Below are positions 18,874-26,327 of a stretch of 64,000 bases of DNA, piece by piece. Below the pieces are notes generated by a model. That model had not been told where the DNA came from, did no database searches, and saw only the letters and a program-made list of their open reading frames with translations. How positions within the stretch are numbered: position 1 is the stretch's first letter; each line of letters begins with the position of its first letter. The stretch comes from Noviherbaspirillum sp. L7-7A. GTDB taxonomy: Bacteria; Pseudomonadota; Gammaproteobacteria; Burkholderiales; Burkholderiaceae_D. The position numbers and the translations under genes were made by a program. Where the stretch lies: positions 744,001 to 808,000 of the forward strand of contig NZ_JAHQRJ010000001.1 of assembly GCF_019052805.1 (NCBI RefSeq), given 5' to 3'.

Positions 18874-19364
18874 TGACGGCTGGCAAGGCTCCCGGCATTA
18901 CGGTATGGCGCATCGCCAAGCACACGCCAGAGTTTTCGGCGGATGACCTGAGCGGCGGCGGCGCGAAGAAGACCGGCGGCCGCTGGAACAGCAAGGGGCG
19001 CTCGGTGCTGTATGCCTCCGCCAGCATTGCGCTGGCCACGCTGGAAACCCTGGCCCATCTGGGCGACAGCATTGCCGTGCGCAATGCCTTTCTGGTGCGC
19101 ATCGATATCGCGCTTGCGGTCTGGGAACGGCGCAGCCGCCTGACGCCGGCCGACCTCGATCCTGCCTGGCTGGCGGAGCCGGCTGGGTCGGCCACGATCG
19201 CCCAGGGCGACCGCTGGTTGGACAGCGCCGTGGCCGCCGTACTGGAAGTGCCGTCCGCGATCGTGCCGGAAGAGAGCGATCTGCTGATCAACCCGGCCCA
19301 TGCCGATGTGCGCCTGATCCGCGCCTCGGTGGCGCGGCGGTTCATCTACGATCCGCGGCCTTGA
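18873..19364 (+). CDS. RES-domain toxin (NAD+ phosphorylase family)
   Basis: A 163-residue RES toxin. The family residues are visible: Arg in VWRIAK, the GGRWNSKGRSVLYAS block, Glu in LATLETLAH, and the later PSAIVPEESDLLINPAHAD segment. RES proteins of this type are known to degrade NAD+ when not held by their DUF2384 antitoxin. The pair lies at the meeting point of the two G3P operons, in the 1.1-kb space between ugpQ and the HAD phosphatase gene. Confidence 0.9.
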   Translation: MTAGKAPGITVWRIAKHTPEFSADDLSGGGAKKTGGRWNSKGRSVLYASASIALATLETLAHLGDSIAVRNAFLVRIDIALAVWERRSRLTPADLDPAWLAEPAGSATIAQGDRWLDSAVAAVLEVPSAIVPEESDLLINPAHADVRLIRASVARRFIYDPRP

Positions 19365-19379
19365 CGCCGGCCAGCGACG

Positions 19380-20177
19380 TCAGGCGCGGGCCGACAGCAG
19401 GCGCCTGGCCAGTTCCACGAAACCCGCACCGCAGCGCGCTCCGGTCACGTAGGCAGGGGCATGCCGCATGCGGTCGGTGAAGTCAGCCACATTGGCCACG
19501 CCTACCGCATTCGGAAAGTAGGCAAACATCGGCTCGTCGTTCGGCGAGTCGCCGATAAAGATGTAGCGCTCCCGTTCCGCATCCAGGTCCACGCCATAGC
19601 GCTCCCGCATCAGCATGCGCGCCATGCCCAGCTTGTCGTAGTCGCCAAACCAGCCGTTGACATGGATGGAGCTGATTTTGGCCGTCATGCCGGCGTCGCG
19701 CATCAGCGTGGCAATGCGGTCGACCTCGTGCCTGGGCAGCGCCGGCACGTCCTCGCAGAAATCGATGGCGATGTCAGCGATGCGGCAGAACTGGTCCGAG
19801 GCCAGCGCGCAGCCCGGCACCGCTTGCAGGATCGCGCCGGCAATCTCCTTCAGGCGGGCAGCATTGGCGGCGCGGGACGCTTCGCCGGCCAGGAAGCGCT
19901 GCCGCAGCTTGCGGCCCTGTTCATCGTGCCAGAAGTAGAATGCGCCGTTCTCGCCCACCACCGCATCGACCGGCCACATGCGGGCGATGTGGTCGCACCA
20001 GCCGGCCGGCCGGCCCGTTATCGGGATCACCCGCAGGCCGCTTCGTTGCAGCGCTTCCAGCGCGGCATAGGCATTGGCCGGCAGCTTGCCTTCGGTGGTG
20101 AGGGTGTCGTCGATATCGAGGAACAGGCCGGTGATGCGGGCGAGGGTGGCGTCTGGCAGGTCGTGCAGTGGCAGCAT
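19380..20177 (-). CDS. HAD-superfamily (IIB-type) phosphatase
   Basis: A 265-residue HAD hydrolase. Motif I FLDIDDTLT (nucleophile Asp and acid/base Asp), motif II PITGRPAGW, and motif IV GDSPNDEPMF are intact; the cap inserted after motif II is of the IIB type found in sugar-phosphate and trehalose-phosphate phosphatases. The substrate is unknown, though glycerol-3-phosphate or a sugar phosphate would fit the neighbourhood. It is the last gene of the glpD operon, 15 bases behind the EEP gene. Confidence 0.85.
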   Translation of the reverse strand: MLPLHDLPDATLARITGLFLDIDDTLTTEGKLPANAYAALEALQRSGLRVIPITGRPAGWCDHIARMWPVDAVVGENGAFYFWHDEQGRKLRQRFLAGEASRAANAARLKEIAGAILQAVPGCALASDQFCRIADIAIDFCEDVPALPRHEVDRIATLMRDAGMTAKISSIHVNGWFGDYDKLGMARMLMRERYGVDLDAERERYIFIGDSPNDEPMFAYFPNAVGVANVADFTDRMRHAPAYVTGARCGAGFVELARRLLSARA

Positions 20178-20192
20178 GCGGGTTGTTCTTTC

Positions 20193-21047
20193 CTAGTCTT
20201 GTTGCAGCGTGATCAGCACCGGCTGGTGGTCGGATGCCTGGGTTGCGCCATCGACCCGGACATCGGCAATCCGGGGCGCCAGGTCGTCGGTCACGTAGAT
20301 GAAATCGGTGCTCATGGCCGATGGCCATTGCCGCCTGTCGTACAGGCCCAGGGTCGGCGGATGCGGCACGCCCGGCCAGCGCGCCGCCCAGGCGTCGCGC
20401 AGCGCGGGGCTGCCGTCGGCATGGCCCTGCTGCATGCGGGCATGCAGGCGATCGTCGGGCTGGTAGTTGAAGTCGGCCGTGAAGATGGCCGATGCCGGAC
20501 GCGGCAGGCTGCGGAACGTGCCTTCGCTGCTGTCGGTTTCAACGAAGCCGCGCGCCTCTGCGCAGGCTTCGGCATGCAGGCCGCGCAGGGCTTCCACCTG
20601 GGCCGCGCGCTGCGGCGCCGAATAGTATTCGAGATGGGTAGTGACTACCCTCACCAGGCCGAACGGCGCCTCCAGCACGGCTTCCAGGGCCATGCGGCGC
20701 ATGTTCTTCACGGCGGGGTCGGGCGGCGAGGGCAGCAGATGGCGCAGCACCTGCCGCACCGGCAGCCGCGACAGGATCATGTTGCCGAAGCGGCGCCGGC
20801 GTCCCTGCTGGCCGGGCAGGTCGATCGCCACGCCGTCGATCGCCGCATAGCCGGGCAGCAGCGCGGCCAGCGCGGCGAACTGGTTGGCGTCGTTGTTGCC
20901 CTTCAGTGCCGGGAAGTTGTCCGCCACTTCCTGCAGGCACAGCACGTCGAAGTCGGCCAGCGCGCGGGCATGGCCGACGATGCGGCGCAGATCCACCACG
21001 CCGTCGCAGCCGCGGCCCCACTGGATATTCCAGGTAATCAGATTCAT
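20193..21047 (-). CDS. Endonuclease/exonuclease/phosphatase (EEP) family hydrolase
   Basis: A 284-residue metal-dependent hydrolase of the EEP fold with ITWNIQWGRG (Asn), VLCLQEVADN (metal-binding Glu), TADFNYQPDD and the final catalytic SDHQPVL. There is no signal peptide. Members act on DNA, phosphoinositides, sphingomyelin or other phosphodiesters; inside a glpD operon a phosphodiester substrate is plausible but only inferred. It lies 29 bases after mgtC copy 2. Confidence 0.85.
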   Translation of the reverse strand: MNLITWNIQWGRGCDGVVDLRRIVGHARALADFDVLCLQEVADNFPALKGNNDANQFAALAALLPGYAAIDGVAIDLPGQQGRRRRFGNMILSRLPVRQVLRHLLPSPPDPAVKNMRRMALEAVLEAPFGLVRVVTTHLEYYSAPQRAAQVEALRGLHAEACAEARGFVETDSSEGTFRSLPRPASAIFTADFNYQPDDRLHARMQQGHADGSPALRDAWAARWPGVPHPPTLGLYDRRQWPSAMSTDFIYVTDDLAPRIADVRVDGATQASDHQPVLITLQQD

Positions 21048-21076
21048 CAGGCATCCTCCCGTTGCAGGCGCTGGCG

Positions 21077-21766
21077 TCAGGCAGGCTCGATGCGAAAGCC
21101 CAGCACGCTGCCATTGGCGCGGTGCCAGGTCTGGGCCAGCCGCGTGGCATTATCGCGGTCGCGCGAGCGGATTACCATGCGGTATTCGAAAATGCGGCCC
21201 GAGTCTTCCATGCTGTAGCTCATGTTGGCGATGGTAAAGCCGTGGGCGGCGATCAGTTCGCGCAGCGCCTCCTCATCCATCACGCCGGCGCAGGAAAAGC
21301 GCACCACGTGGTGCGCATAGTAATAGGACGGCAGGATGCGTTCCAGCCAGCGGAAGATGGACAGCGCCGCCACGGTCAGCGTCGTGACCACGAACACCGG
21401 GAAATAGAAGCCGATGCCGGCCAGGATGCCGATGGCGGCCGTCATCCAGATCGAGGCGGCGGTGGTCAGGCCGCGCACCGACAGGCCGTCCTTCATGATC
21501 ACGCCCGCGCCCAGAAAACCGATGCCGGTCATGATGCCCTGCGCCATGCGGGTCGGGTCGGTACGTACCGTATCGGCCAGCGGCGCGATATACCAGCTCG
21601 ACTGGTACAGCGTGACCAGCATCAGCATGCTCGACGATACGCAGACCAGCACATGGGTGCGAAAGCCCGCCGGACGGCCGTGGTAACTGCGCTCCAGGCC
21701 GATCAGGCCGCCCGCCACGAGGGCTGTCAGGAGGTGAAGCAGGATGTTTTCGTAAAGAAGGTTCAT
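21077..21766 (-). CDS. MgtC/SapB family membrane protein, copy 2
   Basis: A 229-residue paralogue of the MgtC protein at 16790; long blocks are the same (GGLIGLERSY-GRPAGFRTHVLVCV, MAQGIMTGIGFLGAGVIMKDG, the ACT-like tail). Differences cluster in the loop after helix 2 and in the extreme N-terminus. It starts in an ATGA overlap with the end of glpD, so translation is coupled to that gene. A longer upstream reading lies within glpD and is not used. Confidence 0.9.
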   Translation of the reverse strand: MNLLYENILLHLLTALVAGGLIGLERSYHGRPAGFRTHVLVCVSSSMLMLVTLYQSSWYIAPLADTVRTDPTRMAQGIMTGIGFLGAGVIMKDGLSVRGLTTAASIWMTAAIGILAGIGFYFPVFVVTTLTVAALSIFRWLERILPSYYYAHHVVRFSCAGVMDEEALRELIAAHGFTIANMSYSMEDSGRIFEYRMVIRSRDRDNATRLAQTWHRANGSVLGFRIEPA

Positions 21767-23280
21767 GCCGGCTGCTGCGGGGCGATGCTTTCCATATAGA
21801 GGGAAAAACGCGCCCGCTGTTCCGGGCTCATGTGCAGGCCGGCCTTGGTACGGCGCCACAGGATGTCGTCGGGGTGCTGCGCCCATTCATGCTCGACCAG
21901 GTAGCGCACTTCGCGCTCGTACAGGTTGCCGCCGAAATACTCGCCGAGGTCCGCCGGCCTTGCGGCATCGCCCAGGATTGCCTCGGTGTTGGTGCCATGG
22001 CGCTGCATCAGCGCGGTCAGCAGGGACTCTGGCATGCCGGGATAGCGGGCGGCGAGCTGCGGCAGGAAACCGGCCTGTCCGCCCGGTCCGAGATCGCCGC
22101 CGGGCAGCGGTTCGGTGCCGGTCCATTTGCCGCTGGCTGTTCCCATCCATGGCGCCAGCTTGTCCAGCGCGGCCTCGGCCAGCTTGCGATAGGTCGTGAT
22201 CTTGCCGCCATAGACCGACAGCTGCGGCACGTTGACATCGCCATCCTCCAGCACCAGGGTGTAGTCGCGGGTGACGGCGGACGGATCTTCGGTGCCGTCG
22301 TCATACAGCGGGCGGATGCCGCTGTAGCTCCAGACCACCTGGTCGGGCGTGACCGGCCGGGCAGAGTAGCGGCTGACCTGGGCGCACAGGTAATCCAGTT
22401 CTTCCTGGCTGATCGCACTGCCTTCGCTGATGTCGTTGACCACCATGTCGGTAGTGCCGATCAAAGTGAAATCGCGCTCGTAGGGAATCATGAAAATGAT
22501 GCGCTTGCCGCTGTCCTGCACGATGTAGGCATGCTCGCCTTCATACAGCTTGGGCACCACGATATGGCTGCCCTTGACCAGGCGCACGCCGGCCCTGGTC
22601 CTGGCCTTGCCCATGCTGCCCGCCACCTTGCTGACCCACGGTCCGGCCGCGTTGACCAGCATGCGCGAGCGCACCGCATGGCGCTGGCCGGTGCGCAGGT
22701 CTTCCAGTTCCGCATGCCACAGGCCGTTCTCGCGGCGCGCCGTGAGGAAGCGGGTGCGCGGCAGGATCGCTGCGCCATGCTCGGCCGCCGAGCGCAGGTT
22801 GAGCAGCACCAGCCGGGCGTCGTCGACCCAGGCGTCGGAATAGATGTAACCCTTGTGAAATTCGGTCTTCAGGCCGGCACCGTAGGGCGTGCGCAGCAGG
22901 CTGATGCCGGAAGAACGCGGCAGGGTGGTCTTGCCGCCGAGGCGGTCGTACATCAGCAGGCCCAGCCGTATCATCCATCCCGGCCGCAATCCCCTGGCAT
23001 GCGGCATCACGAAGCGCAGCGGCCATGCAATATGCGGCGCAATGCGCAGCAGCACTTCCCGTTCGGCCAGCGCTTCGCCCACCAGCCGGAATTCATAATG
23101 TTCGAGGTAACGCAGGCCGCCGTGGATCAGCTTGGTACTGGCCGACGAGGTGGCGCTGGCAAAGTCATTCTGCTCGCACAGGGCGACCGACAAACCGCGG
23201 CCGGCGGCGTCGCGGGCGATGCCGGCGCCGTTGATGCCGCCGCCGATGATCAACAAGTCAACTTGATTGGGAAAAGTCAT
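21763..23280 (-). CDS. glpD: Aerobic glycerol-3-phosphate dehydrogenase
   Basis: A 505-residue FAD-dependent, membrane-associated enzyme oxidising glycerol-3-phosphate to dihydroxyacetone phosphate and feeding electrons to quinone. The N-terminal dinucleotide fold reads IIGGGINGAGIARDAAGRG, followed by SSASTKLIHGGLRYLE; the C-terminal DAO_C domain is present (YEREVRYLVEHEWAQHPDDILWRRTKAGL). It catabolises the product of UgpBAEC and UgpQ. The start at 23280 lies just behind the operator-promoter; the last operator-like half-site (23278-23293) even covers the start codon. Confidence 0.95.
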   Translation of the reverse strand: MTFPNQVDLLIIGGGINGAGIARDAAGRGLSVALCEQNDFASATSSASTKLIHGGLRYLEHYEFRLVGEALAEREVLLRIAPHIAWPLRFVMPHARGLRPGWMIRLGLLMYDRLGGKTTLPRSSGISLLRTPYGAGLKTEFHKGYIYSDAWVDDARLVLLNLRSAAEHGAAILPRTRFLTARRENGLWHAELEDLRTGQRHAVRSRMLVNAAGPWVSKVAGSMGKARTRAGVRLVKGSHIVVPKLYEGEHAYIVQDSGKRIIFMIPYERDFTLIGTTDMVVNDISEGSAISQEELDYLCAQVSRYSARPVTPDQVVWSYSGIRPLYDDGTEDPSAVTRDYTLVLEDGDVNVPQLSVYGGKITTYRKLAEAALDKLAPWMGTASGKWTGTEPLPGGDLGPGGQAGFLPQLAARYPGMPESLLTALMQRHGTNTEAILGDAARPADLGEYFGGNLYEREVRYLVEHEWAQHPDDILWRRTKAGLHMSPEQRARFSLYMESIAPQQPA

Positions 23281-23312
23281 GAACGTTTGTGCCGAGCGTA
23301 TGAACAACTGTA

Positions 23313-23361
23313 AATATACGCCCCTTTGAACGTATGTGCAATATGTTTGAAATATTGTGCA
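23313..23361 (-). promoter_or_regulatory. Promoter and tandem operator of the glpD operon
   Basis: Reading the minus strand, half-sites TGCACAATATTTCAAA (23361-23346) and TGCACATACGTTCAAA (23340-23325) stand 21 bases apart; the second overlaps -35 TTGCAC (23341-23336), followed by a 17-base spacer and -10 TATATT (23318-23313). Layout and core sequences match the ugpB promoter. A weaker third half-site (12 of 16 matches) covers 23278-23293 at the glpD start. The divergent gene at 23523 could share this control. Confidence 0.8.
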
Positions 23362-23522
23362 GTACGAAGATTTCCGCCGCTTGTAGGCATCGTCCGACCC
23401 CTTTTCCTCCTGTTCGCTGATTGTTGGTCCGCAACGTGGTTCCGATAATCGAACCACTTTTGGCTTAGGCCACCATGACAGCCGGCAGCTCTTCCAGCAG
23501 CGGGCAGCGAACAGAAGACATC

Positions 23523-24998
23523 ATGCAAAACCTGACTGACGACATTCACTACATCCAGCCGGCCCGCCCTGCGAGCGGCATCGCGGCGCCGGCGTCGGCA
23601 ACACCGCTGCGCCGGCTGTACCGCGAACTGATGCGCGACCAGCCGGAGCCATCAGCGCTGCAACGCAGCGAGCAGTGGCTGCGGCAACAACTGGTGGCAA
23701 CAGACGAGTTGGAATCCGACCTGCCGGAGCAGATGGACGACATAGGCGACTGGATTGCCAGCAACACTGCCCTGGTCGGCCAGCGCTACCGGCACTACCT
23801 GGAAGCACGCAAGGCGGGCGGGCCGCGCCAGTATTTTTCCAGCAAGTCGCATGCGCTGTACTTCCTGAAGTCGGTTGCGCCGACCAAGCTGGTCGATGGC
23901 GCCTGGCTGTACGGCCTGACGCCTTACTGGAACGATGCCCGCTTTACCGCGCTGATACGCATCTACCTGGAAGAGCTCGGCGACGGCGTGCCAGAGCGCA
24001 ATCATGTGCTGCTGTTCAAGCGGCTTTTGGCCGCGCACGGCTGCGAGCATTGGGAAAACCTGAGTGAAGACCACTATGTGCAGGGCGTGATCCAGCTGGC
24101 GCTGGCCCGGCATGCCGGCGACTTTTTGCCGGAAGTCATTGGCTTTAACCTCGGCTATGAACAACTGCCGCTGCACCTGCTGATCTGCGCCTATGAACTC
24201 AATGAACTCGGCATCGACCCGACTTATTTCACGCTGCATGTCACGGTTGACAATGCCGACACCGGCCATGCCCGCAAGGCGCTCGAAGGCTTGATGGAAA
24301 CCATGCCGCGGGTGGGCGACCGTCAGGCTTTCATGCAGCGTGTGGCGCGCGGCTACAAGCTCAACATGCTGGGCGCCTGCACCAATTCCGTGATCGCCGA
24401 ATTCGATATTGATCGGGAAATCGTGGCGGTATTTACCGGCAAGAGCGCGACCGGCAAGGAAGCCCACTCCGACTACTGCCGCATCGGCGGCCGCGCCGTC
24501 AACGACTGGCTGTCGGACCCGACGCAGATTCCCGCCTTCCTCGATGCGCTGGTCGAGCGCGACTGGATCCGGCGCGGCGACGACCCGCAGAACAGCCGCT
24601 TCTGGCGTCTGCTGCAGGGTGAACGGGCCGAAATGTTCGGCGTGTTTTCCGCTTATGAGCAGCAGGTGATCCATGACTGGATCGCGGCCGACTGGGAAGG
24701 TGCGCAGCGCCGCCAGATCAGCTTCCGCGCCCGGCAGCGGCTGATGGACACGCTGGGCCAGCCGGCGCCAAGCGACTGGCATGGCGTACGCGGCGTGCTG
24801 CGCAATCCGGCGCAGCGCAGCGCGACCGAAGGGCAGAACGACTTCAACAGCGAACTGCGCACCCTGGAGGAAACCCTGGCTGCGCAGGAAAGCCGCGAAC
24901 AGGCAATGGATTTGCTGGTGCAGCTGATGGCGCCGGCCAGCCACCATACGCCGGCCGGGCTGATGGCCACGCGTATCTACAGCCGCATGCTGGCGTGA
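23523..24998 (+). CDS. Iron-containing redox enzyme family protein (haem-oxygenase-like di-iron fold)
   Basis: A 491-residue protein (an ATG at 23475 would add 16 residues). The central part shows the haem-oxygenase-like di-iron oxidase pattern: YLEELGDGVPERNHVLLFKRLL (E...E-x-G-x-G...H) and, about 70 residues on, YELNELG...YFTLHVTVDNADTGHARKA (E...H...D-x3/4-H), which together supply the iron ligands known for this family (UndA, SznF, BesC-type). The C-terminal 200 residues are not recognised. The family makes oxidative C-C or N-O chemistry on varied substrates; the reaction here is unknown. It is divergent from glpD and monocistronic. Confidence 0.75.
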   Translation: MQNLTDDIHYIQPARPASGIAAPASATPLRRLYRELMRDQPEPSALQRSEQWLRQQLVATDELESDLPEQMDDIGDWIASNTALVGQRYRHYLEARKAGGPRQYFSSKSHALYFLKSVAPTKLVDGAWLYGLTPYWNDARFTALIRIYLEELGDGVPERNHVLLFKRLLAAHGCEHWENLSEDHYVQGVIQLALARHAGDFLPEVIGFNLGYEQLPLHLLICAYELNELGIDPTYFTLHVTVDNADTGHARKALEGLMETMPRVGDRQAFMQRVARGYKLNMLGACTNSVIAEFDIDREIVAVFTGKSATGKEAHSDYCRIGGRAVNDWLSDPTQIPAFLDALVERDWIRRGDDPQNSRFWRLLQGERAEMFGVFSAYEQQVIHDWIAADWEGAQRRQISFRARQRLMDTLGQPAPSDWHGVRGVLRNPAQRSATEGQNDFNSELRTLEETLAAQESREQAMDLLVQLMAPASHHTPAGLMATRIYSRMLA

Positions 24999-25077
24999 AG
25001 CGCTAGCTGAAGGCAGGGCGGCACAGGCGCGGTCGATCCAGTATCATCGAACGATCTTCATTGCCGCCTGTGCAGCC

Positions 25078-25833
25078 ATGTATCTGATCAACAAGAAAAC
25101 CGGCGTGCCCGAACCGCTGCCGGAGGAAGAGGCTGGCGCCCAGCCTGCAGGCACCGACAAGCCTGACAAGCCGCGCCGCCAGGCCAGCAGTTTCGGCCGC
25201 CGCAAGCCGGAACCCATCCCCGGCGAATACACCCGCACGTCCGACCGCAAGCGGCCCGCGCGCACCACGGCCGCTCCAGGCGAATACAGCCGCACGTCGG
25301 ACCGCAAGCGCAGGCCGGTCGCTCCGCGCGAGCCCGGCGCGCCACCGGAAAAGCCGGCGCAGTCGGCCAAGGCCTATGCCGTGTGGCTGCTTGCGCGGCA
25401 GGACTACAGCGCCGCCGCATTGCGCAGGAAGCTTGCTTCCAAAAGCTATGACGAGGCCGAAGTGGAAGACGCAATGGCCTTTGTCATCGGCAACCGTTAT
25501 CAGGATGATGGCCGTTTCGCCGAACAGCGTTCACGCGGCATCGAGAATCGCGCCGGCAACCGGCGCATCGAAATGACCTTGCGCCAGAAGGGCATCGAAG
25601 CCGATCTGGCCAAGTCGCAGGTGCAGCAGCTGGCGCCGGAAGAGGAGCGGGTATTGCATGCGGTGGCCAAATTTCAGGCCCAGGTCAAGCGCGACGGCAT
25701 GACGCAGGAACTCAAGCTGAAGATCTACCGCTTCCTGGCCTACCGCGGCTTTTCCTCCAAGGCCATCCGGACCGGCATCGAGTCGCTGGGTACGGATGGC
25801 AGCTGGGTGGAGGACATTGGCGAGAGTGAATGA
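25078..25833 (+). CDS. RecX-family regulatory protein with a long basic N-terminal extension
   Basis: A 251-residue protein. The C-terminal ~155 residues are a RecX domain of tandem three-helix repeats (AYAVWLLARQDYSAAALRRKLASKSYDEAEVEDAM, YQDDGRFAEQ...RRIEMTLRQKGIE, and the last YRFLAYRGFSSKAIRTGIES). RecX modulates RecA filaments. The first ~95 residues are proline- and arginine-rich and contain a duplicated block, PGEYTRTSDRKR and PGEYSRTSDRKR. recA is not adjacent, unlike the usual recA-recX arrangement, so this may be a second or relocated RecX-like protein. Confidence 0.8.
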   Translation: MYLINKKTGVPEPLPEEEAGAQPAGTDKPDKPRRQASSFGRRKPEPIPGEYTRTSDRKRPARTTAAPGEYSRTSDRKRRPVAPREPGAPPEKPAQSAKAYAVWLLARQDYSAAALRRKLASKSYDEAEVEDAMAFVIGNRYQDDGRFAEQRSRGIENRAGNRRIEMTLRQKGIEADLAKSQVQQLAPEEERVLHAVAKFQAQVKRDGMTQELKLKIYRFLAYRGFSSKAIRTGIESLGTDGSWVEDIGESE

Positions 25834-25898
25834 GTTATTTTTACAGGATGAAAGCTCCTTGGGAAGCACCGCACGATACCCGTTGTCGTCCCTATTTC

Positions 25899-26179
25899 AG
25901 TTGCAGTTGCAGTTGAGTTGCAGTTGCCGTTGCAGGTCAAGTCCCGTTGAGCGCGCCGTGACGGCGATGCCTGAAGCGGATAAGGTGCGGCGTCTGTTTG
26001 AGCGCAGCGCAGCGCAGCGAGTTTAGCCGCGCCCCGCTTCAGGCGTCGCCGTCACGGGGACCCCACGCAGCGGGGCGCGATCACCGGGTCGCCTTTTCTT
26101 GCCTACTTCTTTTGGCGAAGCAAAAGAAGTAGGTCGCCTGCCGGGGCGAACACCCGGCCTGGTCATGACGACAGTGCAG
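25899..26179 (+). repeat. Structured dispersed repeat, copy A, with degenerate AGTTGC array
   Basis: A short array of AGTTGC-type units (25899-25933) is followed by a conserved block (25939-26179) that recurs at 53424-53664 (same length, no gaps needed) and, inverted, at 53800-54037. The block has a 23-bp stem (25957-25979 with 26034-26056, one G-T pair) around a 54-base loop, a small CCCC/GGGG hairpin (about 26060-26074) and a 13-bp hairpin CCTACTTCTTTTG/CAAAAGAAGTAGG (26102-26133) closed by GCGAAG. It fills most of the recX-spoT gap. ORFs crossing it have no protein support. Confidence 0.85.
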
Positions 26180-26220
26180 GCGTGTTGGGTCACCAGACGT
26201 AAAACGGCACCACGAGGCAA

Positions 26221-26291
26221 TCAGCAGTCAGCAGGAAGCACTCAGCAGGAAGCAGGAAGCACTCAGCAGGAAGCACTCAGCAGGAAGCAGG
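26221..26291. repeat. Imperfect tandem repeat (TCAGCAGGAAGCAC units)
   Basis: About four units of TCAGCAGGAAGCAC, one with an internal duplication of AGGAAGC, lie just beyond the 3' end of spoT and next to structured repeat A. It is too short and irregular for CRISPR and has no spacers. Confidence 0.8.
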
Positions 26292-26327
26292 GTGCCACCC
26301 CCGCAAACATCCCTTGCGCTCCCCGCC

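Noticed and set aside
26221-26291. Possible CRISPR array
   Set aside because: Units are adjacent without unique spacers and there are no cas genes; the same holds for the arrays at 53305 and 54051.
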